64,000 nucleotides of DNA, from contig NC_134993.1 in assembly GCF_050947335.1 (NCBI RefSeq), positions 10,044,001-10,108,000 of the forward strand. The letters are read 5' to 3'. Within the stretch, counting starts at the first letter, position 1, and each line of letters starts with the position of its first letter. The notes beneath the pieces were generated by a model. That model saw only the letters and a program-made list of their open reading frames with translations. It was not told the DNA's origin and did no database searches. Shown piece by piece: positions 53,040 through 64,000 of the stretch. The translations under genes and the position numbers were made by a program. The stretch is from Megachile rotundata. Lineage: Eukaryota > Arthropoda > Insecta > Hymenoptera > Megachilidae.

Positions 53040-55351
53040 TTATAATAATACTTTCCAATCAAATCTAGTATTACTGGTATGCGTTATAGGGGGGAATGGA
53101 GGTGGATAAAGTTGCCAGCCATCCATCCCTTCACGCGCTGTTAGACATGCTAAATATGGTACTTTTTGAGCTAATTTAGTAACTTCCGAAGCCGGTGGAA
53201 TTCCTCCACCTGTTAATTGTCTAGTACAAGCTGCTAAAGATGCAGCATGAGCTACAATTAAAATATTTCCTACTGTATTTTCAATAATTTGTTTGATTAA
53301 TTCGTAACTCCTTTCATAATACTGTGCTGCATTCTCTTTTAGTGGAAGTTCTTTTGTTTTGATGATTGGATCATAGGTTTTGTCTATGTTAAAGCCAGCT
53401 TTTATTAATTCTTCGGATGTCATCCAAACTGGAACACCATTTGGATACCATGCCAACCACTCTATAAGGCCAGGCTCTATTTTCATTGGAATGTTTAAAT
53501 CTAACCCTTTTAAAATGTGAGCTAACGTTTGTATACATCTTAACGACGGCGATGTAAAAGCCACATCTATTTTAATACTGGATGATTTCATAGCTTCTCC
53601 TACCAAACCTGCTTGCACTTCACCTACAGTAGTTAATGGACTGTCATTTCGGAAGTCTTGTATATTTCTCGATGGTATCTCTTTTGGCATGTTCAAATCT
53701 CTGCGAACGTATGAACCATTTGGTTCAAAGCAATAACGAATCCATGCTCCAAACGTAAAATCTACCCTTTCCCCGTGGCGGCATATAAAAATTTGTCTTG
53801 AGGAACTTGAAGGTGCTTCAGAAGCCTCCATCTATACAGAAAATAACATTAAAAATGAAATAAAAGTAAAATTAAATAAGTATAAGGATAACACGAAATA
53901 ATATAATTTACTGGTTCATTGGTTGTTGCAATTCCATCAGGGCTATCTACAGAATCACTTGATGATAATACTGGTGGTTTACGAGTGACAGGTATTTCTT
54001 CCTTTTCTATTTCATTCCTATTGTCAGTAATTGGTATAGTAGTATGCAAGGTCCATGAATCTGATTCAGCTGTACGTTTTGTATGATTTAAAGGTAGATG
54101 GCCAGAAGTACCAGTTAACCAAGATACACCTTCAACCCAACCATCTGTAGATAAATTACATGCCCCTTCTGGAATATAAATGTAATCTCCCACTCTTAAT
54201 TCTAATTCATCATGTTCTCTAGGCATGTGAGCATGCGTAACTTTATGTACATGTGCATTTTGCAGTCTAGAATCTCTAGAATACAATCTGAGTTCCCAAT
54301 TAGTTGGAGCTGTGAGCGTCAATTTTTCTACCATTAAACGTAGCTGTTGATATAAATTGCCAGGAAATTGATATGCTAATGTCAAATGCAATGATTTTAT
54401 TTGGGGTTCTGCTGAAATGCCTAAACTCGTAAGTTTATTTACATAACGGACAGCAATATTTTTCAGCCATTCAGCATTTATTTCTTTGACAAAAAGACCC
54501 ATAAAATTGGGCGAAATGTAAGTTTCTAATTCAATATTGTCTAATAATTCATTCTGGTTAACTATATTTTCAAGGGCATTTACTAATTCTTCTGTAGATT
54601 CATCTGGTGCCTGTAAATGCAATATTCCTGTTAGTTCACATTATTTTATGTATTAATGTTACTGTAATATCGTACATTAAATAATGACACAAGTGTTATA
54701 TGTGGTACATAGTTATGTGCTCCATTCCATATCAGTTCTTTGCTCTCTGCCCAAAATTTCATAAGCTCCTCGGCTAATTCACCCGTAGGACAAGCATATA
54801 AAACGTATTGTCTATGGGTATTGGTATCCAAAGTAGGATCTCTGACATGAGCCACTAGCCAATCGGATGCAAGTTGAATACCTCGATGTCCTGTAGCGGC
54901 TAATGCTTTTTCTCTGCAAAAGCAACACAATATCTACTTTAATTATCTCAAGTTACATAATTAATTTTATGAGCTTTAATCACACCTGTCTTACATAATA
55001 AAATACAATATATTTACGACATAACGTGTATTGTAAATTACTTGTCTACAATGCAAAAGAAACAATAAACAATATGAACTTAGATAATATCATGAAAATG
55101 AATGAAAAAAAAATAAAGAATCGTGACATTCTAAGTTTGACAGCTGTTTGTTTACAATGTCTACTTTGTGATCATTTTGAATTGCTCGTTAAATTAAAAA
55201 GGAATTGCAACATCCTTATAATTATATCACACTATAATACTCACGCTCGGTGTTTTGGAAAACCCAACTGTAAAAGCGTTTGCAAAGGGGTTAAATGTTG
55301 TTTTAAAATTTTCGTTGGAGTCGGATTTTTCCGCGGTGGTAACGTCGCCAT
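53040..55351 (-). CDS. UBASH3: UBASH3/Sts protein: UBA, 2H, SH3 and histidine phosphatase
   Basis: Four exons: 55351-55245, 54913-54676, 54610-53912 and 53831-53040, with GT-AG junctions and matching phases, 611 residues. Domains in order: a UBA domain (about 24-62, LLQLGFPKHRAEKALAATGH), a 2H-phosphoesterase-like domain with both H-x-T motifs (H107 and H190), an SH3 domain (about 248-297, ELRVGDYIYIPEG to LPLN), and a histidine phosphatase. The last has RHGE at 366-369, a conserved Arg in SPSLRC and the second His at 543 (IVAHAAS). Vertebrate Sts-1/2 restrain receptor tyrosine-kinase signalling, and insect homologues act as ecdysteroid-phosphate phosphatases. The catalytic set looks intact, so an active enzyme is likely. 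Exon 4 begins exactly at a Met codon. Confidence 0.95.
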
Positions 55352-56700
55352 GACGGTACATTACATTTCGGTAGATGCTACCAACATAGTTGAGAAGAAT
55401 ACTTGAGCCTCCATGTATCGATTAAATCGAATCGAATTTCCGATTCGATTAATTCGAAAGTTTGAACTTTTGTTATCGATACAATGATCAGTAACGAAAT
55501 CTCAGTTTCGGCAATGGTGGTTGTTTGAAGAGTGGTGTATGAAAGTTAATTAATTTTTAGAAATCTTTGAATACGAGTGAAATTTGCGGTCGTAAAATAT
55601 AAATTGGAGTCATCACGTGTAAGTACATACATAAATTATTAATATGAGTTAAACAAATGAACGGAATTTATTCATAAGTAGATTGCGTATCTTCAGATGC
55701 AATGTTGAGGACTTTCGCGCTATAAAATATGAGTGAAGTCAGCAGATACTTACTTTTTAGTATAGATATACAACAACTCGTAATTATCTGACGTAAAAAT
55801 TTTTCCTGTATAACAAATTTTATTTTTAGTTCACTTTCATTCAGTATAAATAATAGTTAAACAAATATTTTCACAAAGAAATAACTTCTTACAGTATACT
55901 TCATCGATTAAAGTAGGAAAAAGAAATATAAAATAAATAAATTAGCAAATGGATTGGGAATAGATTTTTGACATGAGTCTTGTGGTGATTTGACGTGGAG
56001 CGTATTTGAGCTCACGTGTGTACACAAAATTGTAATTCGAATAACTGTATTTTCTTCATATCCAACGCATACTCCATAACAATTTTAACAATGGCACACG
56101 ACCAGTATATTATGCAAAGTTAGTGTAGAAAACAGCGATATGTTTACATATGTTCATTCGTTACAACATTCGGTTACAAACATTCTTCGCGTTGCAATAT
56201 TACAATAAACAAGTAATAAAAAAAACTTCGTAACTTAATCGAGGATCATTTAAATTTTCTCTCTATTCATTCCATTTTAATATCAAGAATATATTCAACA
56301 AATTTTTATTTCAGCAATGTTAATTTTTTTCATACAAATTTTTTTTACACAAAAATTTAAACGATCCTCCCCTTATTACACAATTATGTATATATTATAT
56401 GCATACACGTTGTATATAAAATAGAACCAACCGCCAATCTCAACTCTTTACATGAAACGTTCGAACTGTACAAACATCTTGAGCTTCTCGTTACTTAATT
56501 ACATGAAGTTAAAGTACACATCTCTTCTTAACGTTATTTGTGCACATCCGACGGTTCTAGAAACACTTTCGTTCAAACTTAAGAGAAACGTAGCACCGAA
56601 AGTAGTAATTTTGCAAAATTACAGCGCACAATTTTATTAAATAAAATTAAGATTCATGTTTGACGCTGTAATTTGCGTTTGAGGAAGAAGATTATTAGAT
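55352..56700. other. UBASH3 upstream region, then intergenic
   Basis: A near-perfect inverted repeat (ATTAAATCGAATCG paired with CGATTCGATTAAT) sits at 55421-55453, about 70-100 bp upstream of the UBASH3 start codon. Beyond that the sequence is AT-rich without a gene. Confidence 0.45.
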
Positions 56701-56703
56701 GTA

Positions 56704-56768
56704 GCGTGGTCTCGTGGGAAAACGCTGAGTTTATTAAACGGAGGTCGCGAGTTCAAAACTTGGTGAAA
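56704..56768 (+). pseudogene. Degenerate tRNA-like sequence
   Basis: It contains an A-box-like GTGGTCTCGTGGGAAAACGC and, about 25 nt on, a B-box-like GGTCGCGAGTTCAAAACTTG, at spacing near that of a tRNA gene. The acceptor stem does not pair well and the last Cs of the T arm are altered, so it is not a working tRNA. It could be a tRNA-derived SINE head. Confidence 0.4.
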
Positions 56769-57045
56769 TTAGATATTTTTTAATTTTTTTTTTTAAATTA
56801 GTTTTAATTTTCTTTTTAAATTGACAAAATTTATTTTCTTAAATTTAGTATAAAATAAAGGGAAATTTGATTATTTATTATAGGGGAATTTTATTATTTT
56901 TTAAGGAAAGAGAAAAATAGAACTAATACATTTTTTTTGTTTTACAAGTGTAAACAAATTTTTTTTTTGGAAAATAAAAAATAAATGAATTTGTTTAAAA
57001 ATAACCTTGAATTATCATTAAAAAAAATATATATAATTTTTCCAG

Positions 57046-57106
57046 ATTTGAACTCGTGACCCTCGGTTCATAAATCCCGCGTTTTTCCATTAGACCAAAA
57101 TATAAA
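57046..57106 (-). pseudogene. Second degenerate tRNA-like sequence, inverted
   Basis: On the minus strand it reads TTTGGTCTAATGGAAAAACG, then GGTCACGAGTTCAAATCTGG. It matches the A- and B-box spacing and the sequence at 56704-56768 in opposite orientation. The stems are incomplete. T-rich and A-rich runs lie between the two copies. Confidence 0.42.
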
Positions 57107-57109
57107 TTT

Positions 57110-58530
57110 TTCTCATCTTCTAAAATAAATTATAAGTAGTGTAAACGTTCCTCCAGTATTTTACAGAATTTCATTAATTTTACAGAATTTTTCGTTATGA
57201 ATTTACAAAGTTATTTCTAAAATTGTATAAAGTTTAAACGAAGTGTATCAACCTAACAAAATTATTACAACCTTCAGTTTTTCTATCGAAGCTATCTGAA
57301 AGATACTTTCTCACATCTTTCTTTGGTATTCCAATAAAATTCCGCTTTAATCACATAACGACGTAAATCATACGAAAATTATTTTTCGTTATTTCCACTC
57401 ACAGATTCTATTCAGCTTCTTCCAACGCAAATCATTCTCTAATAGCACACATTTTCCCAGCGATAATTATTTTGCAACATTGCACGGTGTTATTAAAAGA
57501 AACACGTACAGAAATTCTTTTTCTACAATCCATTGAACTTAAGTCCCAAATTTTTTGAGAAGGTACATCATTTTTTATGATTCACAGAAAAAGTTCATAT
57601 CCAATATTTGTTTAACAAATTTATTTAATTATCAAAAACTTCTTACAAATTTTTCGTAAATATACTTTCCTTAAACGTTAATTTAGACATTGTATTAAAT
57701 AGAATTTGTTGAATTACATTGTTAAAACAGAATTTTTTCTACGCTTTCAAAATTTAACTAAATTGAAAAAATTGTAAAAACACTAATTTCATCAGTTGAA
57801 AATATTGAGTTATAATTTGAGAAAAATTATAAATGCATAAAAAAATTGTTTGGCAATTTGTTACACGAATAGCACCATCGAGTTAATTTTTTTTTTATAA
57901 AAATACACTTCAGATACAATTGTATTAGTAAATAAAAATAGTAATTAATTAAAATTTCAAGATAAATGTGGTCTAAGGTAAAATATTTTTCGAACATTCC
58001 CAATTGAATTATAAATTCTCAAGAACAAATCGAGGGAAATTTTTGTTTCGTTTTACGCCGCTTTAAGACGTAAACCGACCACGGTAGCGAAAGAGTTAAT
58101 TGGAACTAGTTTCCGTATCTAAATTCTTGTAGCATTGATATGCACGGACTATTTAAGTGACCGGCGTGATATACGCATATAAATAATTGCAGTATTTGCT
58201 TATCGATTTAGGAGGCAAGCAATGAAATGTTTCATTAATCAACATTAATTACCGTCGGTAAAAAATTGTAGATTACGTGTCTCGAGTATTTGGTGCATCT
58301 TCTGATTTTTGATAACAGTTATGTAAGTGATAACACTGAGTCATTGAACTTGGAGATGACTCAGATCTTCTATTTATATTTTTAGTGGTTTCGATCATTT
58401 AGAAATAAAGATGTTACCAAAGCAGTTAAGTGATTTTACTAGTTTCGAAAATTAACTTTCAATTTTTCCAATTTATTCATGGAAAACAATCATCAAATTT
58501 TATTTGGCAATTTCTAAATTTTTTGTAAGT
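57110..58530. other. AT-rich intergenic, no gene seen
   Basis: No repeat array, exon or RNA gene was recognised. Confidence 0.4.
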
Positions 58531-58830
58531 TGAAAATTTTTGTTTTGAAAAAATTTGGTTTATAATTCAATCAAATCCAATTGAGGGAGTTTTTGATGAC
58601 TTTAGTGATTTCTATATTTTCTATAATTTGAAAATTTTTGTTTTGGAAAATTTTTGGTTTATAATTCAGTCAAATCCAATTGAGGGAGTTTTTGATGACT
58701 TTAGTGATTTCTACATTTTTTATAATTTGAAAATTTTTGTTTTGGAAAATTTTTGGTTTATAATTCAATCAAATCCAATTGAGGGAGTTTTTGATGAGTT
58801 TAGGTTTATGATATTTGAATTTATAGATTG
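58531..58830. repeat. 99-bp tandem repeat, 3 copies
   Basis: TGAAAATTTTTGTTTTG recurs at 58531, 58629 and 58728. The units share CAAATCCAATTGAGGGAG and GATGACTTTAGTGATTTC. The 99-bp length leaves a repeated 33-residue open frame by chance. Confidence 0.88.
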
Positions 58831-58959
58831 GTGAACTTGAGAGAGGTTAAAAATTATGGTAGAATATTTATAATGATAAAAAAATTGATTTTGTAATTTT
58901 TTTGGACAAGAATTATTTTCTTAATTTCTTAAAAGGTATTGTTTTACAAAATGAATTAA

Positions 58960-59335
58960 ATTTAATTTTGCAAACCTAATGAATTAAGTTAAACTTTGCA
59001 AACTTGAAGAATTAAATTAAACTTTACAAATTTGAAGAATTAAATTAAACTTTGCAAACTTGATGAATTAAGTTAAACTTTGCAAGCTTGAAGAATTAAA
59101 TTAAACTTTGCAAACTTGATGAATTAAATTAAACTTTGCAAACTTAATAAATTAAGTTAAACTTTGCAAACTTAATGAATAAAATTAAACTTTGCAAACT
59201 TGATGAATAAAATTAAACTTTGCAAACTTGATGAATTAAATTATTTTCAAACTTGACGAATTAAATTATTTTCAAAGTTGACGAATTAAATTATTTTCAA
59301 ACTTGACAAACTAAATTACTTTCAAACACGAATTA
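58960..59335. repeat. 28-bp tandem repeat, about 10-12 copies
   Basis: The unit is GAATTAAATTAAACTTTGCA plus AACTTGAT, decaying towards the end to AATTAAATTATTTTCAAAC. Confidence 0.88.
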
Positions 59336-59339
59336 AATT

Positions 59340-60285
59340 TCTTTCAAACCTAATCAGTTTAATTAATTTTAATCTCAATGAGTTCAATCAATTTCAAACT
59401 TAATTAACTAAATTAATTTTAAAGAGATTCCAAACTTTCCATTTATCTTTCATTTTTCCAAAATAAAAAAATATTTTCAATTAAAAATATTTCACAGAAT
59501 TTCACATTTTATTAAACTAATAGATTAGTGACTTTAATTCCTTAGATACAAAATAAAAGTAAAAATAATTCAGACATATGAAATATCGATAGTGCTATCC
59601 TTGTATAAAATTGCAGATATTTTTATTAAAAAAAAAAAAAGAAACAATACAAATTCATCGCGTGTTATTTTTAAAAAGCTGATAATTTATTTTCATATAG
59701 AGTGCATGATAAAAAATACTGTTGAATCAATATAGTCGATAATAATGCGTTTATCACTATTAAGATATAGTTAATGATTATTATTTATCTGATACAAATT
59801 GCTATCATCACTTGTATTTAATCGATTGAACGATTCGATTGATTAGCTTTTATTAATCTCGAAATGAATGATCCATAAGAAAGAGATAGAAATTCTAATA
59901 TTTTTGTAGTTTTCGAGAATTATTTCGACAAGCTAATAAATAAAACGTTCGATAAAATTTCGGTTAGAATTTGATGTTACTCGAATAATTCTCGAATGTG
60001 AATTTAAAATAGAATTGAGTTGTTCGAGAATAGTTAAGAATGTAGGAAAAATGTATGAAGAAAATTTATTCGAAAATTTGGAGTTCATTGCTGAAGTAAT
60101 AAATAATTTTTATTTTCACTTGTATGTATGTAGTATTGAGTCAAAAATAGTATTTAAAATGTATGTAGTATTGAGTCAAAAATAGTATTTAAATGAGAGT
60201 AGTATTTAGATATTCTATTTAAGTATTTATAAATATTAGAGTAATATTTTAATAATTTTAATATTTAAGTATTGTTCAAATATTA
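59340..60285. other. AT-rich intergenic, no gene seen
   Basis: Only a ~38-bp direct duplication (ATGTATGTAGTATTGAGTCA, about 60120-60195) stands out. Confidence 0.4.
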
Positions 60286-60289
60286 ATCA

Positions 60290-61090
60290 GATGAATGTTG
60301 TACAGATATTACTCAAGTAGATATTGTTTAAATACTACTCAAGTAAATTATTTTTTAGTGCTACTCAAATAAACGTTGTACAGATATTACTCAACTGAAT
60401 ATTATTCACACATTACTCAAATGAATAGTCTTCACATATTACTGGATGAAATATTGTTCAAATACTACTACAGTACTACTTAAGTAAATATTGTTCAAAT
60501 ATTACTCAAATGAATATTGCTCAAGTATTACTCAAATGAATATTGCTCAAATACTACTCAAATGAATATTATTCAAGTATTACTCAAATGAATATTATTC
60601 AAGTATTACTTAAATGAGTATTGTTCAAATATTACTCAAATGAATATTGTTTAAATACTACTCAAGTGAATATTGTTCAAATACCACTCAAATGAATATT
60701 ATTCAAGTATTACTCAAATGAATATTATTCAAATATTACTCAAATGAATATTGTTTAAATACTACTCAAGTGAATATTGTTGAAATACTACTCAAATGAA
60801 TATTATTCAAGTATTACTCAAATGAGTATTGTTTAAATATTACTCAAATGAATATTGTTTAAATACTACTCAAGTGAATATTGTTCAAATACTACTCAAA
60901 TGAATATTATTCAAATACTACTCAAATGAATATTATCCAAATATTACTCAAATGAATATTGTTCAAATATTACTCAAATGAATATTGTTTAAATACTACT
61001 CAAGTGAATATTGTTCAAATTCTACTCAACTGAAAATCATTCACATATTACTCAAATAAATATTCTTCAAATATTATTCAAATAAACAAT
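60290..61090. repeat. 26-bp satellite with 104-bp higher-order period
   Basis: About 30 copies of a 26-bp unit (AAATATTACTCAAATGAATA plus TTGTTC). The variant TATTGTTTAAATACTACTCA recurs at 60645, 60749 and 60853, that is every 104 bp or four units, and again 130 bp later at 60983. Confidence 0.88.
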
Positions 61091-62135
61091 ATATTCATTG
61101 CTGCTCCCAATATTACTTAAACAATTAGTATACTTATCATTATTTACAATGCCTTTATTACAATTATAATCACAATAAATGATAATAAGTAACACATTTA
61201 CTCAATTAATATTCTATTATTCAAGCAATCTTTCGTTCCAACAAGTTTCTATTCAAATCAAATATTTTTTCATTGCTTTTATCATAAATGAACTCTACTT
61301 TTCTTTTATTAAAGCATCTTCGACTATTTTATTAAAACATCCTCGAATATTTTCAAGTGCTTTTTTAAAAAGTCTTAGAACATTTTATCAAAATATTTTC
61401 CAATATTTCATCAAAAAAACCTTCGAATATTTAGATAAATCATTTAGATAAAAAATCATCCCCATCTTCTGAACAACCTCCCACTTCAAATTCCAATTCG
61501 AAAATTATTCGAATAATCACCAAATCGATGTACAATCAGCAGAGTTAACCAAAGATCTTTGGTTAATCGCACTTTCGTATTAAAAAATATATCGACTATC
61601 TTTCCTACAATTCAAAGGAAGAACAACCTGTATTGTTCGTTTTAAAACCACCCTGTAAGATTAAGAAGTAATCGTCGCCCTCTGAATAATCGATGTTTCG
61701 ATACTTTTCGAACAAAATTCCTCAACAACTAGGATCAGAATGTTGGGAAATAATTTAACGATCTAATGATACCGCGTCGAATTCCCTCGTTATTTTGCGG
61801 TCTAATTGGCAAAAGAACCGTACAAAAGTCGATTAATTCTATCGATCGTCACTATCGCATTAAAACGCGGTACTTTTTTTAAAATGTGCCTCTAAACCAG
61901 TGGTGAGCGACATAAGTGCCCTGTGACGGGCATACGTGTGCAGGGAGTGGCAGTGATCAGATCTGAAGATTTATTGGGATTTTTGGTAGTTAAGAAAATT
62001 TTGGTTGTGATTTAATAATTTGGGGGTTTGATCGTTTGGAAATTTCAATTTTTTTTAAATTTGAGTATTGGAAATTGATGGTTTGAGAATTTGAATGTTT
62101 GGTCATTTGGTAATTTAGTTATTTAGATTCGGTAA
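61091..62135. other. Intergenic, no gene seen
   Basis: AT-rich to mixed sequence. The open frame at 61179-61451 (+) is Ile/Phe/Leu-rich with no recognisable feature and is probably composition-driven. Confidence 0.4.
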
Positions 62136-62560
62136 ATAAATTGGGTAATTTGGGGATTTGGGGATTTGGGGATTTGGGAATTTGGGAATTTGGGGATTTG
62201 GGGATTTAGGAATTTGGGAATTTGGAATTTGGGGATTTTGGAATTTGGGGATTTGGGGATTTGCGAATTTGGGAATTTGGTGATTTGGTGATTTGGTGAT
62301 TTAGTAATTTGAGAATTTGGAAATTTGGGAATTTAAGAATTTGGGAATTTGGGAATTTGGGAATTTGGGAATTTGGGAATTTGGGAATTTGGGAATTTGG
62401 GTATTTGGGAATTCGGTAATTTTGTAATTTGGTAATTTGGGAATTTGGTAATTTGGTAATTTGGTAATTTGGTAATTTGGTAATTTGGTAATTTGGTAAT
62501 TTGGTAATTTGGTAATTTAGTAATTTAAGGATTTAGGAATTTTAGGAAATTATAAATAAA
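62136..62560. repeat. GGGAATTT / GGTAATTT simple repeat
   Basis: 8-9-bp words: TTTGGGGATTTGGGGA, then TTTGGGAATTTGGGAA, then TTTGGTAATTTGGTAA, in three successive homogenised blocks. Confidence 0.9.
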
Positions 62561-62689
62561 ATTCTGAAACCTGGCAATTGAGAGATTTAGAAATTTGTAA
62601 ATTAGGAAATTTAAAAATTCGGAAATTTGGAAATTCAAAAATTTAAAGTGTTATTAATTTACTGATTTGTTGTTAGAAATCTGGATTCC

Positions 62690-63490
62690 TGTAGCATACA
62701 AAAATTTAGAAATTTAGGAAATTACTAGTTTACTAAGTTACTAATTTACTAATTTATTAATTTACTAATTTACTAATTTAAAAATTTTTAAATTTAGGAA
62801 GTTACTAGTTTATTAGTTTACTAATTTACTAGTTTCCTGGTTTACTACTTTACTAGTTTACTAGTTTAATAGTTTAATAGCTTACCAATTTACTAATTTA
62901 CTAGTTTATTAGTTTACTAATTGATTAATTAACTAATTCAAAAATTTAGAAATTTAAAAATTGACAAATTCACCAATTTATAAAGTTTTTAATTTCCTAA
63001 TCTAGAAATCTAGTGATATAAAAATCTAATAATCTAATAATCTAGTAACCTACCAATATAGTAATCTAGTAATCTAGTAATTTATTAATTTAGTAATATA
63101 GTTATCTAGTAATCTAGTAATCTAGTAATCTAGTAATATATTTACCCAGTAATCTAGTAATCTATTAATCTAAAAATCTATAAATCTAGGGATTTAGGGA
63201 TCTAGGGATTTAAGGATCTAGGGATTTTGGAGTCTAGGGATCTAGGAATCTAGGAATCTAGAAATGTAGGAATCTAGGAATCTAGAAATGTAGGAATCTA
63301 GGAATCTAGGAATCTAAGAAACTAGAAATCTAGAAATATAGTAACCTACAAATTTAGGGATTTTGGTATCCAAAAATCTAGGGATCTAGGGAATTAGGGA
63401 TCCAGGAATTTTGGGATCTAGGGATCTAGGGATCTAGAAATCTAGAAATCTTGGGATTTAGGAATTTAAGAATCTAGAAGTCTAGTAACC
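62690..63490. repeat. CTAGTAAT / AGGAATCT simple repeat
   Basis: 8-10-bp words graded along the array: TTTACTAATTTACTAG, then TAATCTAGTAATCTAG, then AGGAATCTAGGAATCT. Neighbouring blocks are homogenised for slightly different words. Confidence 0.88.
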
Positions 63491-64000
63491 TAGAAATCCA
63501 GAAATTCACGAATCCACAAAACCAGAAATCCAAAAATTTAAGAATCTGCAAGTCTACAAAATTACAAAATCACTAATTTACTAATATCAAAAATTCTACA
63601 TCCTCCTAATTATCAAATTTCCTGAAATTTAAAAACGTACCAGCACAAAAATTTCAAATTTCCAAACTATCATACCTGGAATCCATCGCTCCCAAATGCA
63701 CCGCCATTTGCCCGCCACCGGCAACTTGCCCATCACCGCTCTAAACGATTCTACCGTGAAAAAATAACGAACGACTCTACCAACAATAAATTCACGAACG
63801 CTAAAACACCTCGAGGTCGAAACTCGTGAAAAATTACTCCGTGGAACGTTCGTTGGGCTAAAAAGTTTGACTAGTATTGCACGAGAATCGATCGAACGCC
63901 GGTAACGAAACCGAGTATCTAGTCATCAAATTTTGTCACAAAATACTCGTATTAATATCTGGTACCTCTTGTGAAAAATTGAGAAACAATTCATTATTTG
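63491..64000. other. Intergenic to window end, no gene seen
   Basis: Repeat decay to about 63660, then mixed-composition sequence with GCACCGCCATTTGCC. No exon could be supported. Confidence 0.4.

Noticed and set aside
56704..56768. Functional tRNA gene
   Set aside because: The acceptor stem does not pair and the T arm is damaged; kept only as a tRNA-like remnant.
61179..61451. 90-codon plus-strand frame
   Set aside because: Hydrophobic and AT-driven composition with no recognisable motif, next to an AT-rich satellite.

Overview
This is a eukaryotic, AT-rich nuclear window, most likely from an insect and probably a hymenopteran. The evidence is GT-AG introns, conserved animal genes, short runs of the insect telomeric word CCTAA at several internal sites, and introns packed with short-word minisatellites. 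Nothing in it looks bacterial or viral.

Positions 1-11111 (+) hold the 3' end of a nephrin-family cell-adhesion gene, best matched to sticks-and-stones (sns). There is one exon tail for the last extracellular part, two adjacent exons that each encode a complete transmembrane segment, and three cytoplasmic exons ending in the nephrin-type tail GHLV. The two membrane exons are both phase 1-1, are 51 and 53 codons long and lie 51 nt apart, so they look mutually exclusive. The introns carry an 80-bp satellite with a 320-bp higher-order period, two TTAA-flanked elements (one full of degenerate CCTAA repeats), and 35-bp and 163-bp tandem repeats.

Positions 11112-35859 contain no convincing protein gene. 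They hold a probable long sns 3' UTR, several minisatellites (16 bp with CATATG; 158 bp with inverted ends; CCCAAAATT-type), a third TTAA element, and an ~8.5-kb structure (about 26035-34503). That structure is bounded by >1.1-kb inverted arms and its interior is rich in hairpins and tandem repeats.

Positions 35860-55351 are the gene-dense part. In order they are a class II Arf GTPase (+, uninterrupted reading frame), the ribosome-collision E3 ligase ZNF598 (-), an unrecognised basic AT-hook-like nuclear-type protein (-, six coding exons), mitochondrial ETF beta (+), and a UBASH3/Sts protein with UBA, 2H, SH3 and histidine-phosphatase domains (-). Arf and ZNF598 converge, the AT-hook gene and ETF beta diverge, and ETF beta and UBASH3 converge. 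These are unrelated housekeeping or signalling genes, and I see no operon-like logic.

Positions 55352-64000 are intergenic or intronic. They hold two degenerate tRNA-like sequences in inverted orientation and tandem arrays with units of 99, 28, 26 and about 8-10 bp. All product names rest on reading the translations. No database search was run.
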